From Pseudescherichia sp032055545 (GTDB lineage Bacteria > Pseudomonadota > Gammaproteobacteria > Enterobacterales > Enterobacteriaceae): a DNA stretch of 64,000 bases. The translations under genes were made by a program, and so were the position numbers. The notes beneath the pieces were generated by a model, which saw nothing but the letters and a program-made list of their open reading frames with translations, had not been told where the DNA came from and did not search any database. The stretch lies in the NCBI GenBank assembly GCA_032055545.1, contig DAMBQR010000005.1, forward strand, positions 57,168 through 121,167. The letters run 5' to 3'. Shown one piece after another: positions 8,397 through 17,167 of the stretch; within the stretch, counting starts at the first letter, position 1, and each line of letters opens with the position of its first letter.

Positions 8397-9755
8397 ATGG
8401 AAAGTACGAACAAGCTAAAGCGGGGATTAAGCACCCGGCACATCCGCTTTATGGCGCTAGGCTCGGCGATTGGTACCGGGCTATTTTATGGATCGGCTGA
8501 TGCCATCAAGATGGCGGGTCCCAGCGTGCTGCTGGCCTATATTATCGGCGGCGCGGCGGCGTACATTATCATGCGCGCCCTTGGTGAGATGTCGGTGCAT
8601 AACCCGTCCGCCAGTTCGTTTTCGCGCTACGCCCAGGAGAACCTCGGGCCGCTGGCGGGCTATATCACCGGCTGGACCTACTGCTTTGAAATTCTGATCG
8701 TCGCCATCGCCGACGTCACCGCCTTCGGTATCTATATGAGCGTCTGGTTCCCGACGGTGCCGCACTGGATCTGGGTCCTCAGCGTGGTGATGATCATCTG
8801 CGCCGTCAACCTGATGAGCGTTCGGGTCTTTGGCGAGCTGGAGTTCTGGTTCTCGTTTTTCAAAGTGGCCACCATTATCATCATGATTGCCGCTGGTTTT
8901 GGCATCATTATCTGGGGCATCGGTAATGGCGGGCAGCCCACCGGCATCCATAACCTGTGGAGCAACGGCGGCTTCTTCAGCAACGGCTGGCTCGGCACGG
9001 TGATGGCTCTGCAGATGGTGATGTTTGCCTACGGTGGCATTGAGATCATCGGCATCACCGCCGGTGAAGCCAAAGATCCGGAGAAGTCGATTCCGCGCGC
9101 TATCAACTCCGTCCCGCTGCGTATCCTGGTCTTCTACGTGGGTACGCTGTTTGTCATCATGTCGATCTACCCGTGGAACCAGGTCGGGACCCAGGGCAGC
9201 CCGTTCGTGCTGACCTTCCAGCATCTCGGGATCACCTTTGCCGCCAGCATCCTTAACTTTGTGGTGCTGACCGCTTCGCTTTCAGCCATTAACAGCGACG
9301 TGTTTGGCGTCGGGCGTATGCTGCACGGCATGGCGGAGCAGGGCAGCGCCCCGCAGATGTTCGCTAAAACCTCTCGCCGGGGCATCCCGTGGGTGACGGT
9401 GCTGGTGATGACCGTGGCGCTGCTGTTTGCTGCCTGGCTGAACTACATCATGCCGGAGAATATCTTCCTGGTGATCGCCTCCCTGGCGACCTTCGCCACG
9501 GTATGGGTATGGATTATGATCCTGCTGTCGCAGATCGCTTTCCGTCGTCGTTTGTCGCCGGAAGAGGTCAAGGCGCTGAAGTTCAAGGTGCCGGGCGGAG
9601 TGCCTACGACGGTTGTCGGCGTGCTGTTCCTGGCCTTTATCATCGCCCTGATTGGCTACCACCCTGAGACCCGCATCTCGCTGTATGTCGGCTTTGCATG
9701 GATCGCCCTCCTGCTGGTGGGCTGGATGTTTAAACGTCGAAAAGCAGTGGCGTAA
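8397..9755 (+). CDS. proY: ProY, APC-family amino acid permease
   Basis: Amino acid-polyamine-organocation permease with about 12 membrane helices, annotated in E. coli as a cryptic proline permease; one report assigns a histidine transport role. The helix-1 motif GSAIGTGLFYGSA is visible near residues 20-32. I chose ATG 8397 (MESTNKLKRGLSTRH), giving 452 residues against 457 in E. coli. A GTG at 8388 would add three residues and cannot be excluded. It ends RRKAVA, a shorter C-terminus than that of E. coli. Its own terminator is not obvious before malZ, 55 bases on, so readthrough into malZ is possible. Confidence 0.94.
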   Translation: MESTNKLKRGLSTRHIRFMALGSAIGTGLFYGSADAIKMAGPSVLLAYIIGGAAAYIIMRALGEMSVHNPSASSFSRYAQENLGPLAGYITGWTYCFEILIVAIADVTAFGIYMSVWFPTVPHWIWVLSVVMIICAVNLMSVRVFGELEFWFSFFKVATIIIMIAAGFGIIIWGIGNGGQPTGIHNLWSNGGFFSNGWLGTVMALQMVMFAYGGIEIIGITAGEAKDPEKSIPRAINSVPLRILVFYVGTLFVIMSIYPWNQVGTQGSPFVLTFQHLGITFAASILNFVVLTASLSAINSDVFGVGRMLHGMAEQGSAPQMFAKTSRRGIPWVTVLVMTVALLFAAWLNYIMPENIFLVIASLATFATVWVWIMILLSQIAFRRRLSPEEVKALKFKVPGGVPTTVVGVLFLAFIIALIGYHPETRISLYVGFAWIALLLVGWMFKRRKAVA

Positions 9756-9810
9756 ACCCCCTCACGTCGCATACTGTTCTCTGGCAGGATCAACCTAAAG
9801 GAGAGCAGTT

Positions 9811-11628
9811 ATGCTGAATGCCTGGCATCTTCCGGTCGCGCCGTTTGTAAAACAGAATAAAGACAAGCTGCAGGTTGTCCTGTGGCTGACCGGAGACGCG
9901 CTGCCGCTGCGGGTTACCCTGCGGGCGGAAAATGACAATGAAGAGACCTCGATCCGCATGCATCCGCTGCGCAGTGCGCCAAAGCCTGGCGTCACGGCCT
10001 GGCGAGCAGAGATCGACTTAGCCAGCGGCCAGCCGCGCCGCCGCTACAGCTTTAAGCTGCTGTGGGACGACCGCCAGATCTGGTTTACTCCGCAGGGCTT
10101 TAGCCGCTTTCCGCCTGCCCGGCTGGAACAGTTTGCCATCGACGCGCCGGATAGCGGACCGCAGTGGGTGGCCGATCAGGTCTTCTATCAGATCTTTACC
10201 GACCGCTTTGCCCGCAGCCTGCCGCGCGAGTCCAGCCAGGACAATCTCTACTATCACCACGCCGCCGGGCAGAACATTGAGCTGCGCAACTGGGATGAGC
10301 CGGTTACCGCCCACGGCGGCGGCTCGACTTTCTACGGCGGCGATCTCGACGGCATCAGCGAAAAGCTGCCGTATCTCAAAAAGCTGGGCGTTACGGCGCT
10401 CTACCTGAACCCGGTCTTTACCGCCCCCAGCGTGCATAAATACGATACCGAAGATTATCGTCACGTTGACCCGCAGTTCGGCGGCGATGGGGCTCTGCTG
10501 CGCCTGCGGGAGAATACCCGCCGGGAGGGATTCCGCCTGCTGCTGGACGGCGTTTTCAACCACAGCGGCGACTCCCATGCCTGGTTTGACCGCCACAATC
10601 GCGGCACCACTGGGGCGTGCCATAACCCGGCGTCACCCTGGCGATCGTGGTACAGCTTCTCTGCCGACGGGCGGGCGCTGGACTGGCTGGGCTACCCGAG
10701 CCTGCCGAAGCTGGACTATCAGGATCCCTCTTTGGTAGATGAGATCTACCGGGGTGAGAACAGCATTGTGCGCCACTGGCTAAAGGCCCCATGGAGTATG
10801 GACGGCTGGCGGCTTGACGTGGTGCATATGCTGGGGGAGGCGGGTGGCGCGCGCAATAATCTCCTGCACATTACCGGCATCAGCCAGGCGGCGAAGGAGA
10901 CAAATTCAGAGGCCTATATTGTCGGAGAGCACTTTGGCGACGCCCGCCAGTGGTTACAGGCCGACGCCGAAGACGCGGCCATGAACTACCGGGGCTTTAC
11001 CGTGCCGGTGTGGGGCTTTTTGGCCAATACTGACATCTCCTACGATCCGCAGCAGCTCGATGCCCAGACCTGCGCGGCGTGGATGAACAACTACCGCGCC
11101 GGCCTGTCGCATCAGCAACAGCTGCGCATGTTTAACCAGCTCGACAGCCATGACACCGCCCGGTTTATCTCCCTGCTGGGTAAACAGGTGGATCGCATGC
11201 CGCTGGGCGTCGTCTGGCTCTTTACCTGGCCGGGCGTGCCCTGCATCTACTACGGCGATGAGGTGGGGCTGGATGGTAACAACGATCCCTTCTGCCGCAA
11301 GCCCTTCCCCTGGGACAAGAGCAAACAGGATGCCACGCTGTTTGCGCTTTATCAGCAGATGGCGACGCTGCGCAAGAAAAGCGGCGCGCTGCGTTACGGA
11401 GGCTGTCAGGTAGTGAGTGCGGAAGGCGATGTGGTGGTGTTTGTGCGCGTTTACCAACATGAACGCGTGCTGGTGGCGATCAACCGCGGCAAGGCCTGCG
11501 AAGTGGTACTCAGCGATGTGCCGCTGCTGGATGTTCCTGCCTGGCAGTGCAAAGTGGGCACCGGCACCATCGAGGATAATGTGCTGTCGCTTCCGGCGGT
11601 CTCCGCCACGATTTGGCGCAATCGCTGA
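9811..11628 (+). CDS. malZ: MalZ, maltodextrin glucosidase
   Basis: Cytoplasmic GH13 glucosidase of 605 residues (E. coli 604) that removes glucose from the reducing end of maltodextrins. An N-terminal beta domain (about 1-120) precedes the TIM barrel. Catalytic residues are visible: nucleophile D336 in WRLDVVH, acid/base E373 in VGEHF and D448 in LDSHDTARF. A ribosome-binding site (AAGGAGA) stands eight bases before the ATG. In E. coli it belongs to the MalT regulon; I could not find a convincing MalT box in the 55 bases ahead of it. Confidence 0.97.
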   Translation: MLNAWHLPVAPFVKQNKDKLQVVLWLTGDALPLRVTLRAENDNEETSIRMHPLRSAPKPGVTAWRAEIDLASGQPRRRYSFKLLWDDRQIWFTPQGFSRFPPARLEQFAIDAPDSGPQWVADQVFYQIFTDRFARSLPRESSQDNLYYHHAAGQNIELRNWDEPVTAHGGGSTFYGGDLDGISEKLPYLKKLGVTALYLNPVFTAPSVHKYDTEDYRHVDPQFGGDGALLRLRENTRREGFRLLLDGVFNHSGDSHAWFDRHNRGTTGACHNPASPWRSWYSFSADGRALDWLGYPSLPKLDYQDPSLVDEIYRGENSIVRHWLKAPWSMDGWRLDVVHMLGEAGGARNNLLHITGISQAAKETNSEAYIVGEHFGDARQWLQADAEDAAMNYRGFTVPVWGFLANTDISYDPQQLDAQTCAAWMNNYRAGLSHQQQLRMFNQLDSHDTARFISLLGKQVDRMPLGVVWLFTWPGVPCIYYGDEVGLDGNNDPFCRKPFPWDKSKQDATLFALYQQMATLRKKSGALRYGGCQVVSAEGDVVVFVRVYQHERVLVAINRGKACEVVLSDVPLLDVPAWQCKVGTGTIEDNVLSLPAVSATIWRNR

Positions 11629-11657
11629 ACCTGTTGCAACATTTTTACCAGTATTGA

Positions 11658-11690
11658 AAAGAAATGTAATTTCTTTCGAGAGTGATCACT
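11658..11690. promoter_or_regulatory. Two palindromes ahead of the DUF2339 gene
   Basis: Bases 11658-11676 form AAAGAAAT-GTA-ATTTCTTT, two perfect 8-base arms. A perfect 10-base palindrome AGTGATCACT follows at 11681-11690. Both lie between malZ and the next start codon, so they could be operator sites. No regulator can be named. Confidence 0.4.
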
Positions 11691-11707
11691 GAACCGAAGG
11701 TAAAACC

Positions 11708-14356
11708 ATGGATGAGTTGCTGGTTGCCGGTCTTGTTCTCTTTTTCGCCCTGATCGTCGCCCCTGCGCTGGCGATTGGAGCATGGCGAAAAAGCAGCGAT
11801 ACGCAGCGGGAGCTGGGCATATTGCGTGAACGGCTGACGGCGCTGGAGCAACAGCTGGCGGGGCAGGTGAGTGCACCTACCCCGCAACCGTTAGCTGATG
11901 AGATAGCGGAGCCGGAACCTGTTCCTGTCATTGTGCCTGCGGCGGAACACCCCACCGTCGATCCCTGGGCTGCGCAACCGGCGTTGCCTGAGCCGGTTGC
12001 CCTCACCCCGGTGGCGACCAGCACCCCCCTGGCCGATGAACCGCGCGGCGGCATGATCTCCTCGCTGGTGAGCTGGTTTATGCGCGGTAACCCCCTGGCG
12101 AAACTCGGCATTCTGTTGCTGTTCTTCGGGCTGGCATTTTTATTTCGCTACTCCGTCGAGCGCGATCTGTTCCCGCTGGAGCTGCGCCTCTGCGTGGCGG
12201 CGTTGGCGGCCGTGGCGCTGCTGGCCCTCGGCTGGCGACTGCGCCACAAACAGCCGGTGTATGCGCTGATTTTGCAGGGCGGCGCTACCGGGGTGCTCTA
12301 CCTCACGGTGTTTGGCGCGTTCCGCCTCTGGCAAATGCTGCCGATGACGCTGGCGTTTGCCTTGCTGCTGCTGATCTGTGCGGTAAGCGTCGGGCTGGCG
12401 ATATTGCAGCGCGCCTTAAGTCTCGCCATGCTCGCCAGCCTCGGTGGTTATCTCGCGCCGCTGCTGCTCTCTACCAGCGGCGGTAGCCACATTGGGCTGT
12501 TTTCATTCTATCTGCTGCTCTCCTGCGGCATTCTGGGCATTAGCGTCTGGCAGCACTGGCGGGTGCTTAATCTGCTTGGTCTGCTATTTACCTTTGGCGT
12601 CGGTGGGGTATGGGGACTTTATAGCTATCAGCCTGCGTTTTACCTTAGCTGCCAGCTGTTCCTGATCGCCAATATCGTGCTGTTTGGCGTGCTGAGCGTC
12701 GGGCTGTCGCTGCGCGCGCAGGGCGGCGGCAAACGCATTATTGACGGCGTACTGCTGTTCGCGCCGCCGCTGATCGGTTTTGGCATGCAGTACGTTCTCA
12801 CGCAGGATTTCACCTTTGGCCCGGCGTTTTCCGCGCTCGGGTTTGGCGCGTTTTATCTGCTGCTGGCGCGGCTGGTGCTGCGGCGTAAACCCGAACTCGG
12901 GCGGCCGCTGGTGCTGGCCGCGCTGGCGCTGGGCGGTGCGTTTGTCACGCTGGCGATCCCGCTGGCGCTTTCTGCGCGCTGGACGTCGATGGCCTGGGCG
13001 CTGGAAGGGCTGGGCATTCTCTGGCTTGGCGTACAGCAACAGCAGCGGCGGATGAGCTACAGCGGCACCGGCCTACTGCTGCTGGCGGTGGGCAGCGCGC
13101 TGTGGGCGGTGCAGGATACGCTGCCAGCGCTGTCGCAACTGATGATTTTTACGGTGCTGAGCCTGACGTGGATTGCCGCCGCCTGGCTGTGGCGCGGCCT
13201 GAACACGCAGGGCAGCTATGGCCTGCTGGCGGGCGGCATTACCTTCTGGCTGCTGGCCCTGCACGGGCTGTCGGCGCTGACCTTAAGCCGGTGGATGAAC
13301 GATCTGCCGGGCCTGCTGGCGCTCACCGCCCTGAGCGTCCATGGCTGGCGGTGGGCCGCGCAACGGTTGCGCTGGCGCGCGCTCAGCTATAGCGTCTGGC
13401 TGCTGTGGCCTTTGATGCTGGCGACGCTGGCCTGGCAGATCGCCGCCCAGGGCGCGATCTTCAGCGCTGGCTGGCAAAATCTCGCCTGGTGTGTCGCGCT
13501 ACCGTCCGCGCTCTGGCTGCTGCATCAACAGCGCACGCCGCCTGTGCCTTATCTTTCACAGGGGGTGCACCTGTCGCTGTTCTGGATGATCGTCACCGCG
13601 CTGGCGGCAGAGCTGTGGTGGTATATCGATACGCTGTCGTGGGGCATGTTCCCGTGGCAGGCGGGGCTGGCGATGACGTCGGCGGCAGCGACGATCCTGC
13701 TGGTGCGCGCCGGGCTGAAACGTTCGTTGTGGCCGCTACGCGTCTGGCCGCAGTGGTACGGCACGCTGGCGCTGGCCCCCATGGGCCTCTTCCTGCTGGT
13801 GATGCTGCTGCTGACCAATATCGATGATGGCGTGGTGATGGGGCAGGGCTACCGGCCGTTGCTTAATCCGCTGGAAGAGGGTGCCGCCTTTGCCTTAATG
13901 GCGTTGCTCGCGCTGGCGCGGTTGTGCGCCCGCTATTTCCCCGTGCAGGGTCGTGAGATCCATAGACGTGTGCCGCTGCTGCTGGCAGGGCTTGCCTTCT
14001 GGTGGCTGAATGGCCTGCTGTTGCGCAGCCTCGCGTGGTATGGCGGGATCGACTGGTCGATAGGCGCGCTATGGTCGTCCCGGCTGGTACAGACCTGTTT
14101 CGCGCTGTTCTGGATGCTGGTGGCGCTGCTGGTGATGCTGCGTGCCGCCAGGCAGCTATCCCGGCGTGAGTGGCTGTGCGGTGCGGCGCTACTTGGCGTG
14201 GTGATTGTGAAACTGATGCTGGTAGACAGCGCTGGCGGCGGCGGACTGGCCCGTGCGGTTGCCTTTATCGGCGTGGCGGTACTGGTGCTGATCGTAGGCT
14301 ATTTCTCACCGCTGCCGCCTCGGGTACAACAGACGCATAACGAGGAACAAGGATAA
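11708..14356 (+). CDS. DUF2339 multi-pass membrane protein
   Basis: Large integral membrane protein of 882 residues, recognised as the DUF2339 family (predicted membrane protein, function unknown). An N-terminal membrane helix (about 4-24) is followed by a short charged stretch and a Pro/Glu/Ala-rich linker to about residue 115. From there almost the whole protein is Leu/Ala/Trp-rich membrane segments, probably more than twenty. No enzymatic motif is visible. The start is preceded by GAAGG. Its TAA overlaps the ATG of the next gene by one base, so the two are translationally coupled and probably act together. It is not part of the E. coli K-12 order here; the codon bias (CTG, GCG) is like its neighbours, so any acquisition is not recent. 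Confidence 0.85.
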   Translation: MDELLVAGLVLFFALIVAPALAIGAWRKSSDTQRELGILRERLTALEQQLAGQVSAPTPQPLADEIAEPEPVPVIVPAAEHPTVDPWAAQPALPEPVALTPVATSTPLADEPRGGMISSLVSWFMRGNPLAKLGILLLFFGLAFLFRYSVERDLFPLELRLCVAALAAVALLALGWRLRHKQPVYALILQGGATGVLYLTVFGAFRLWQMLPMTLAFALLLLICAVSVGLAILQRALSLAMLASLGGYLAPLLLSTSGGSHIGLFSFYLLLSCGILGISVWQHWRVLNLLGLLFTFGVGGVWGLYSYQPAFYLSCQLFLIANIVLFGVLSVGLSLRAQGGGKRIIDGVLLFAPPLIGFGMQYVLTQDFTFGPAFSALGFGAFYLLLARLVLRRKPELGRPLVLAALALGGAFVTLAIPLALSARWTSMAWALEGLGILWLGVQQQQRRMSYSGTGLLLLAVGSALWAVQDTLPALSQLMIFTVLSLTWIAAAWLWRGLNTQGSYGLLAGGITFWLLALHGLSALTLSRWMNDLPGLLALTALSVHGWRWAAQRLRWRALSYSVWLLWPLMLATLAWQIAAQGAIFSAGWQNLAWCVALPSALWLLHQQRTPPVPYLSQGVHLSLFWMIVTALAAELWWYIDTLSWGMFPWQAGLAMTSAAATILLVRAGLKRSLWPLRVWPQWYGTLALAPMGLFLLVMLLLTNIDDGVVMGQGYRPLLNPLEEGAAFALMALLALARLCARYFPVQGREIHRRVPLLLAGLAFWWLNGLLLRSLAWYGGIDWSIGALWSSRLVQTCFALFWMLVALLVMLRAARQLSRREWLCGAALLGVVIVKLMLVDSAGGGGLARAVAFIGVAVLVLIVGYFSPLPPRVQQTHNEEQG

Positions 14357-15723
14357 TGACGATCGTCAGACGGTTACTTTTTTGTGCGTTGCTCGGCGCG
14401 GCGCTGCCGGCCTGGAGCCTGGACACCACCCCGGAAACGCCGCAGGATTATGCCTGGGGCGCTGCGCTGACGACGACGTCAGCGTCACCGCTGTATCAGG
14501 TGAGGCTGCCGGAGCGTATTTATACTGACAGCGTTGCGCCCGATCTGCGCGATGTGCGGGTCTTCAATCAGCAGGGGCATACGGTGCCTTTTACGCTGAT
14601 CCCGGCGGTGCAGAAACAGACGCCGCCGCGCACGCTGCCGCTGCGCCTGTTCGCCCTCGAGCCGGTGCCGGATAGTAGTGCCGCGTCAGAAAATCTGTGG
14701 CTGCGTTCGCAGGACGGCATTGAAATCCGCCTTGATGGCGAAGGCAAAAAGAGGGTGAGCAAAAGCTACCTGTTAACCCTGCCTGAAACGCAAAAAGACG
14801 AATTTCCGCTGTCGCAGCTGAAGCTGACATGGAACGCCGTGCCTGCTAACTGGCAGGCACGGACAGATGTGTTCGTCAGCAGCGATCTGAAAAACTGGAC
14901 GCTGTATAAACGCGATATGCCGCTGATGGATCTGACCTCCGGCAGCGACCGTCTGCTGCTGAATACCCTGGATTTCACTGCCTCACTCTATCCGACGGAG
15001 ATGCGTTATGTTCTGGTGGTGTTCAATGATGCCGCGCGTGCGCCGACGCTGACCGGCGCGACGGCAGTGGAGCAAATTTACAGCGATACGGCGGTAAATA
15101 TCCCTCTAAATGCGGTGGCGAAAACCGTCTCCTCGTCGGTGCAGGAGTTCTCCTGGCAACAGCCACAGCCGCTGGTGTCAGTGACGATCGAAGCTCGGCA
15201 AGGGCGCGTGCTGCCGCTGGCGATCGAGTACCGCAGCGAGGCAAAGGCCGCGTGGCAGCCGCTGGCGAAAAGCGTAATTTATCAACTGAACGGTCACTCC
15301 TCTGAGCCGCTGCCCACCGGCGGGATGGTGCAGGCTATCCGCGTGACGGCGGTTAACGGCCAGCTTGAGGACGGCATCGCCCAGGTGACCGGCGAGCGCG
15401 CCAGCCAGACGCTGATCTTCAACGCCCAGGGCAAAGGACCGTTTTTACTGGCATGGGGTAATGGTGCCGCGCAACCGCAGGCAATGGATGTCGAAATGGT
15501 GGTACCCGCCGCGCTGCGCCAGGCAAACGCAGATATTCCGTACGCGTTGGTAGAGGATCGCATTGTGCTGGGAGGTGATGCACGGTTGACGGCAGTGGAT
15601 CCGGCGTTGCAGCAAAGCCAGTGGAAGAAAATGCTGGTGTGGGCGGCGCTGGGGCTGGGCGTGCTGGTGCTGGTCTGGGTGGGGCTGGGCATCTGGCGCG
15701 AAGTGCGGCAGAAGTCAGCATAA
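14356..15723 (+). CDS. DUF3999 membrane-anchored envelope protein
   Basis: Protein of 455 residues matching the DUF3999 family. It begins with a signal peptide (hydrophobic core LLFCALLGAALPAWS, likely cut near residue 21). A large beta-rich extracytoplasmic region follows, where the segment YQVRLPERIYTDS...DLRDVRVFNQQGHTVPF resembles a sugar-binding-like fold; that resemblance is an inference. A C-terminal membrane helix (about 427-448) ends in a short basic tail, so the bulk should face the periplasm. Start and stop overlap with the DUF2339 gene couples the two. The function of the pair is unknown. REP units mark the end of the transcript. Confidence 0.82.
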   Translation: MTIVRRLLFCALLGAALPAWSLDTTPETPQDYAWGAALTTTSASPLYQVRLPERIYTDSVAPDLRDVRVFNQQGHTVPFTLIPAVQKQTPPRTLPLRLFALEPVPDSSAASENLWLRSQDGIEIRLDGEGKKRVSKSYLLTLPETQKDEFPLSQLKLTWNAVPANWQARTDVFVSSDLKNWTLYKRDMPLMDLTSGSDRLLLNTLDFTASLYPTEMRYVLVVFNDAARAPTLTGATAVEQIYSDTAVNIPLNAVAKTVSSSVQEFSWQQPQPLVSVTIEARQGRVLPLAIEYRSEAKAAWQPLAKSVIYQLNGHSSEPLPTGGMVQAIRVTAVNGQLEDGIAQVTGERASQTLIFNAQGKGPFLLAWGNGAAQPQAMDVEMVVPAALRQANADIPYALVEDRIVLGGDARLTAVDPALQQSQWKKMLVWAALGLGVLVLVWVGLGIWREVRQKSA

Positions 15724-15727
15724 AAAT

Positions 15728-15806
15728 GCCGGGCGGCAATTACGCCTTGCCCGGCCGAGAGTCTGTGAAGCAATAGCAGGCCTGATAAGCGCAGCGCCAC
15801 CAGGCA
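15728..15806. repeat. REP pair (BIME) after the DUF3999 gene
   Basis: Two GC-rich palindromic units, 15728-15756 (GCCGGGCGG ... TTGCCCGGC) and 15777-15806 (AGGCCTGATAAGCGCAGCGCC ... GGCA), sit between two convergent genes. This arrangement is typical of REP/BIME clusters. Confidence 0.75.
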
Positions 15807-15813
15807 ACACGGC

Positions 15814-16416
15814 TTACAGGCTGGTGAGGTGTTCGCTGAGGAACTTCGCCACGCCATCTGGAGAGGCGTTCATTCCCTCTTTACCTTTTTCCCACTGGGC
15901 TGGGCACACTTCGCCGTGCTCTTCGTGGAACTGTAATGCGTCAACCATGCGCAGCATTTCGTCAATGTTACGGCCTAAAGGCAGATCGTTTACTACCTGA
16001 TGACGTACGATACCCGCCTTATCGATCAGGAAGGAGCCGCGCAGGGCGACGCCCTCGTCCGGATGCTCAATGCCGTAGGCTTTCTGCACTTCACGTTTGA
16101 TATCCGCCACCATCGCATACTTCACCGGGCCGATACCGCCTTTTTCGACCGGGGTATTACGCCATGCGTTGTGAACAAACTCAGAGTCAAACGAGACGCC
16201 AACCACTTCAACGCCGCGCTGCTGGAACTCTTCGTAGCGTTTATCGAAAGCGATCAGCTCCGACGGGCAGACGAAGGTAAAGTCCATCGGCCAGAAGAAG
16301 AGAACGGTGGCTTTGCCTGCGGTGTGCTGTTTGAAGTTAAACTTCTCAACGATTTCACCGCTGCCTAATACCGCTGCGGCGGTAAAGTCCGGGGCCGGAC
16401 GCGTGACCAGAACCAT
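15814..16416 (-). CDS. Typical 2-Cys peroxiredoxin (AhpC/TSA family)
   Basis: Thiol peroxidase of 200 residues that reduces hydrogen peroxide and organic hydroperoxides. Peroxidatic C50 lies in DFTFVCPSE and resolving C171 in EVCPAQW, the typical 2-Cys arrangement. It is distinct from the enterobacterial AhpC of the ahpCF operon. A homologue stands at the same place in Salmonella but not in E. coli K-12. No dedicated reductase gene is adjacent, so thioredoxin is the likely reductant (inference). A good ribosome-binding site (AAGGAGA) precedes the ATG, and a promoter-like sequence lies upstream. The C-terminal helix beyond C171 is long, which in this family can relate to sensitivity to overoxidation. 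Confidence 0.92.
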   Translation of the reverse strand: MVLVTRPAPDFTAAAVLGSGEIVEKFNFKQHTAGKATVLFFWPMDFTFVCPSELIAFDKRYEEFQQRGVEVVGVSFDSEFVHNAWRNTPVEKGGIGPVKYAMVADIKREVQKAYGIEHPDEGVALRGSFLIDKAGIVRHQVVNDLPLGRNIDEMLRMVDALQFHEEHGEVCPAQWEKGKEGMNASPDGVAKFLSEHLTSL

Positions 16417-16461
16417 ATTAAATCTCCTTTTAATAATCAGGTTATTTAGCGCAACGCGGCC

Positions 16462-16489
16462 AGTATAGGAGGGCGAAAAGAGAACGCAA
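16462..16489 (-). promoter_or_regulatory. Putative promoter of the peroxiredoxin gene
   Basis: On the minus strand TTGCGT (16489-16484) and TATACT (16467-16462) are separated by 16 bases, a good sigma-70 arrangement about 45 bases before the peroxiredoxin ATG and just after the acpH stop. Confidence 0.5.
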
Positions 16490-16492
16490 TGC

Positions 16493-17074
16493 TTAAAGCT
16501 GCTTATTTTGCGCCTGATCCATCATGCGTGGATAGAACTGCCAGAACTGCTGCTCCAGCGCCGGATAGTGGGCGTCCAGATCGTGCCAGGAGTCACGCAG
16601 GGCGTCGAGGCGGGGACGGCGATTTGCCATACCGTTCAGCACCTGCTGGATAAACGCCATCTCGCGATAGCGCTCCAGCCACTTTTCCGACCACAGGTAG
16701 TTATTGAGATTAACGAACTGCGGCGGCGATTCCGGCAGAATGGTCGCCACCTGGGCGCGGGCGTAGCGGACAAACTCGTTCAGCGGCCGATCGGGGGAGA
16801 TCTGCGCCCAGTGGCGGGAGAGGAAGTGATCCCACATCACGTCCAGCGTAATGGGCGCGACGCGGCGGGTCTCCGGGCGGAACCAGGCCTTGGCTTCGCG
16901 GACTTCCGGCAGGCCGTCGGTCAGGGCATCCACGCGGCGGTGCATACGAATGCCCTCCACCACCTCGTCAGGATAGATGCCGTCGGGGTTGCCGCGCACG
17001 AAATCGGCGAGCAAATTACCAGAGAGCGAGCTTTGGGCAAGATGCGCCAGATGCAAATGAGCAAGAAAATTCAT
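16493..17074 (-). CDS. acpH: AcpH, acyl carrier protein phosphodiesterase
   Basis: Removes the 4'-phosphopantetheine group from holo-ACP. The 193 residues equal the E. coli length. The family begins MNFLAHLHLA, seen here, followed by GNLLADFVRG, which carries the conserved Asp of the HD-like metal site, and RMHRRVDALTD. Divergent from queA, with 93 bases between the starts. Confidence 0.97.
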   Translation of the reverse strand: MNFLAHLHLAHLAQSSLSGNLLADFVRGNPDGIYPDEVVEGIRMHRRVDALTDGLPEVREAKAWFRPETRRVAPITLDVMWDHFLSRHWAQISPDRPLNEFVRYARAQVATILPESPPQFVNLNNYLWSEKWLERYREMAFIQQVLNGMANRRPRLDALRDSWHDLDAHYPALEQQFWQFYPRMMDQAQNKQL

Positions 17075-17105
17075 CGTCTATTCTTTATCCACAGGCGGGT
17101 AACGG

Positions 17106-17134
17106 TTGCAGGGAGCACGCCCCGGCACTAGACT
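17106..17134 (+). promoter_or_regulatory. Putative promoter of queA
   Basis: TTGCAG (17106-17111) and TAGACT (17129-17134) with a 17-base spacer. Transcription would begin about 25 bases ahead of the queA start. Confidence 0.55.
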
Positions 17135-17167
17135 ACCCGCCTCTTAATTATGTCTTGAGTTAGCGTC

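Noticed and set aside
9756..9810. MalT box ahead of malZ
   Set aside because: A CCCCCTCAC stretch is only a loose match to the MalT box; I could not find a second box in the proper orientation.
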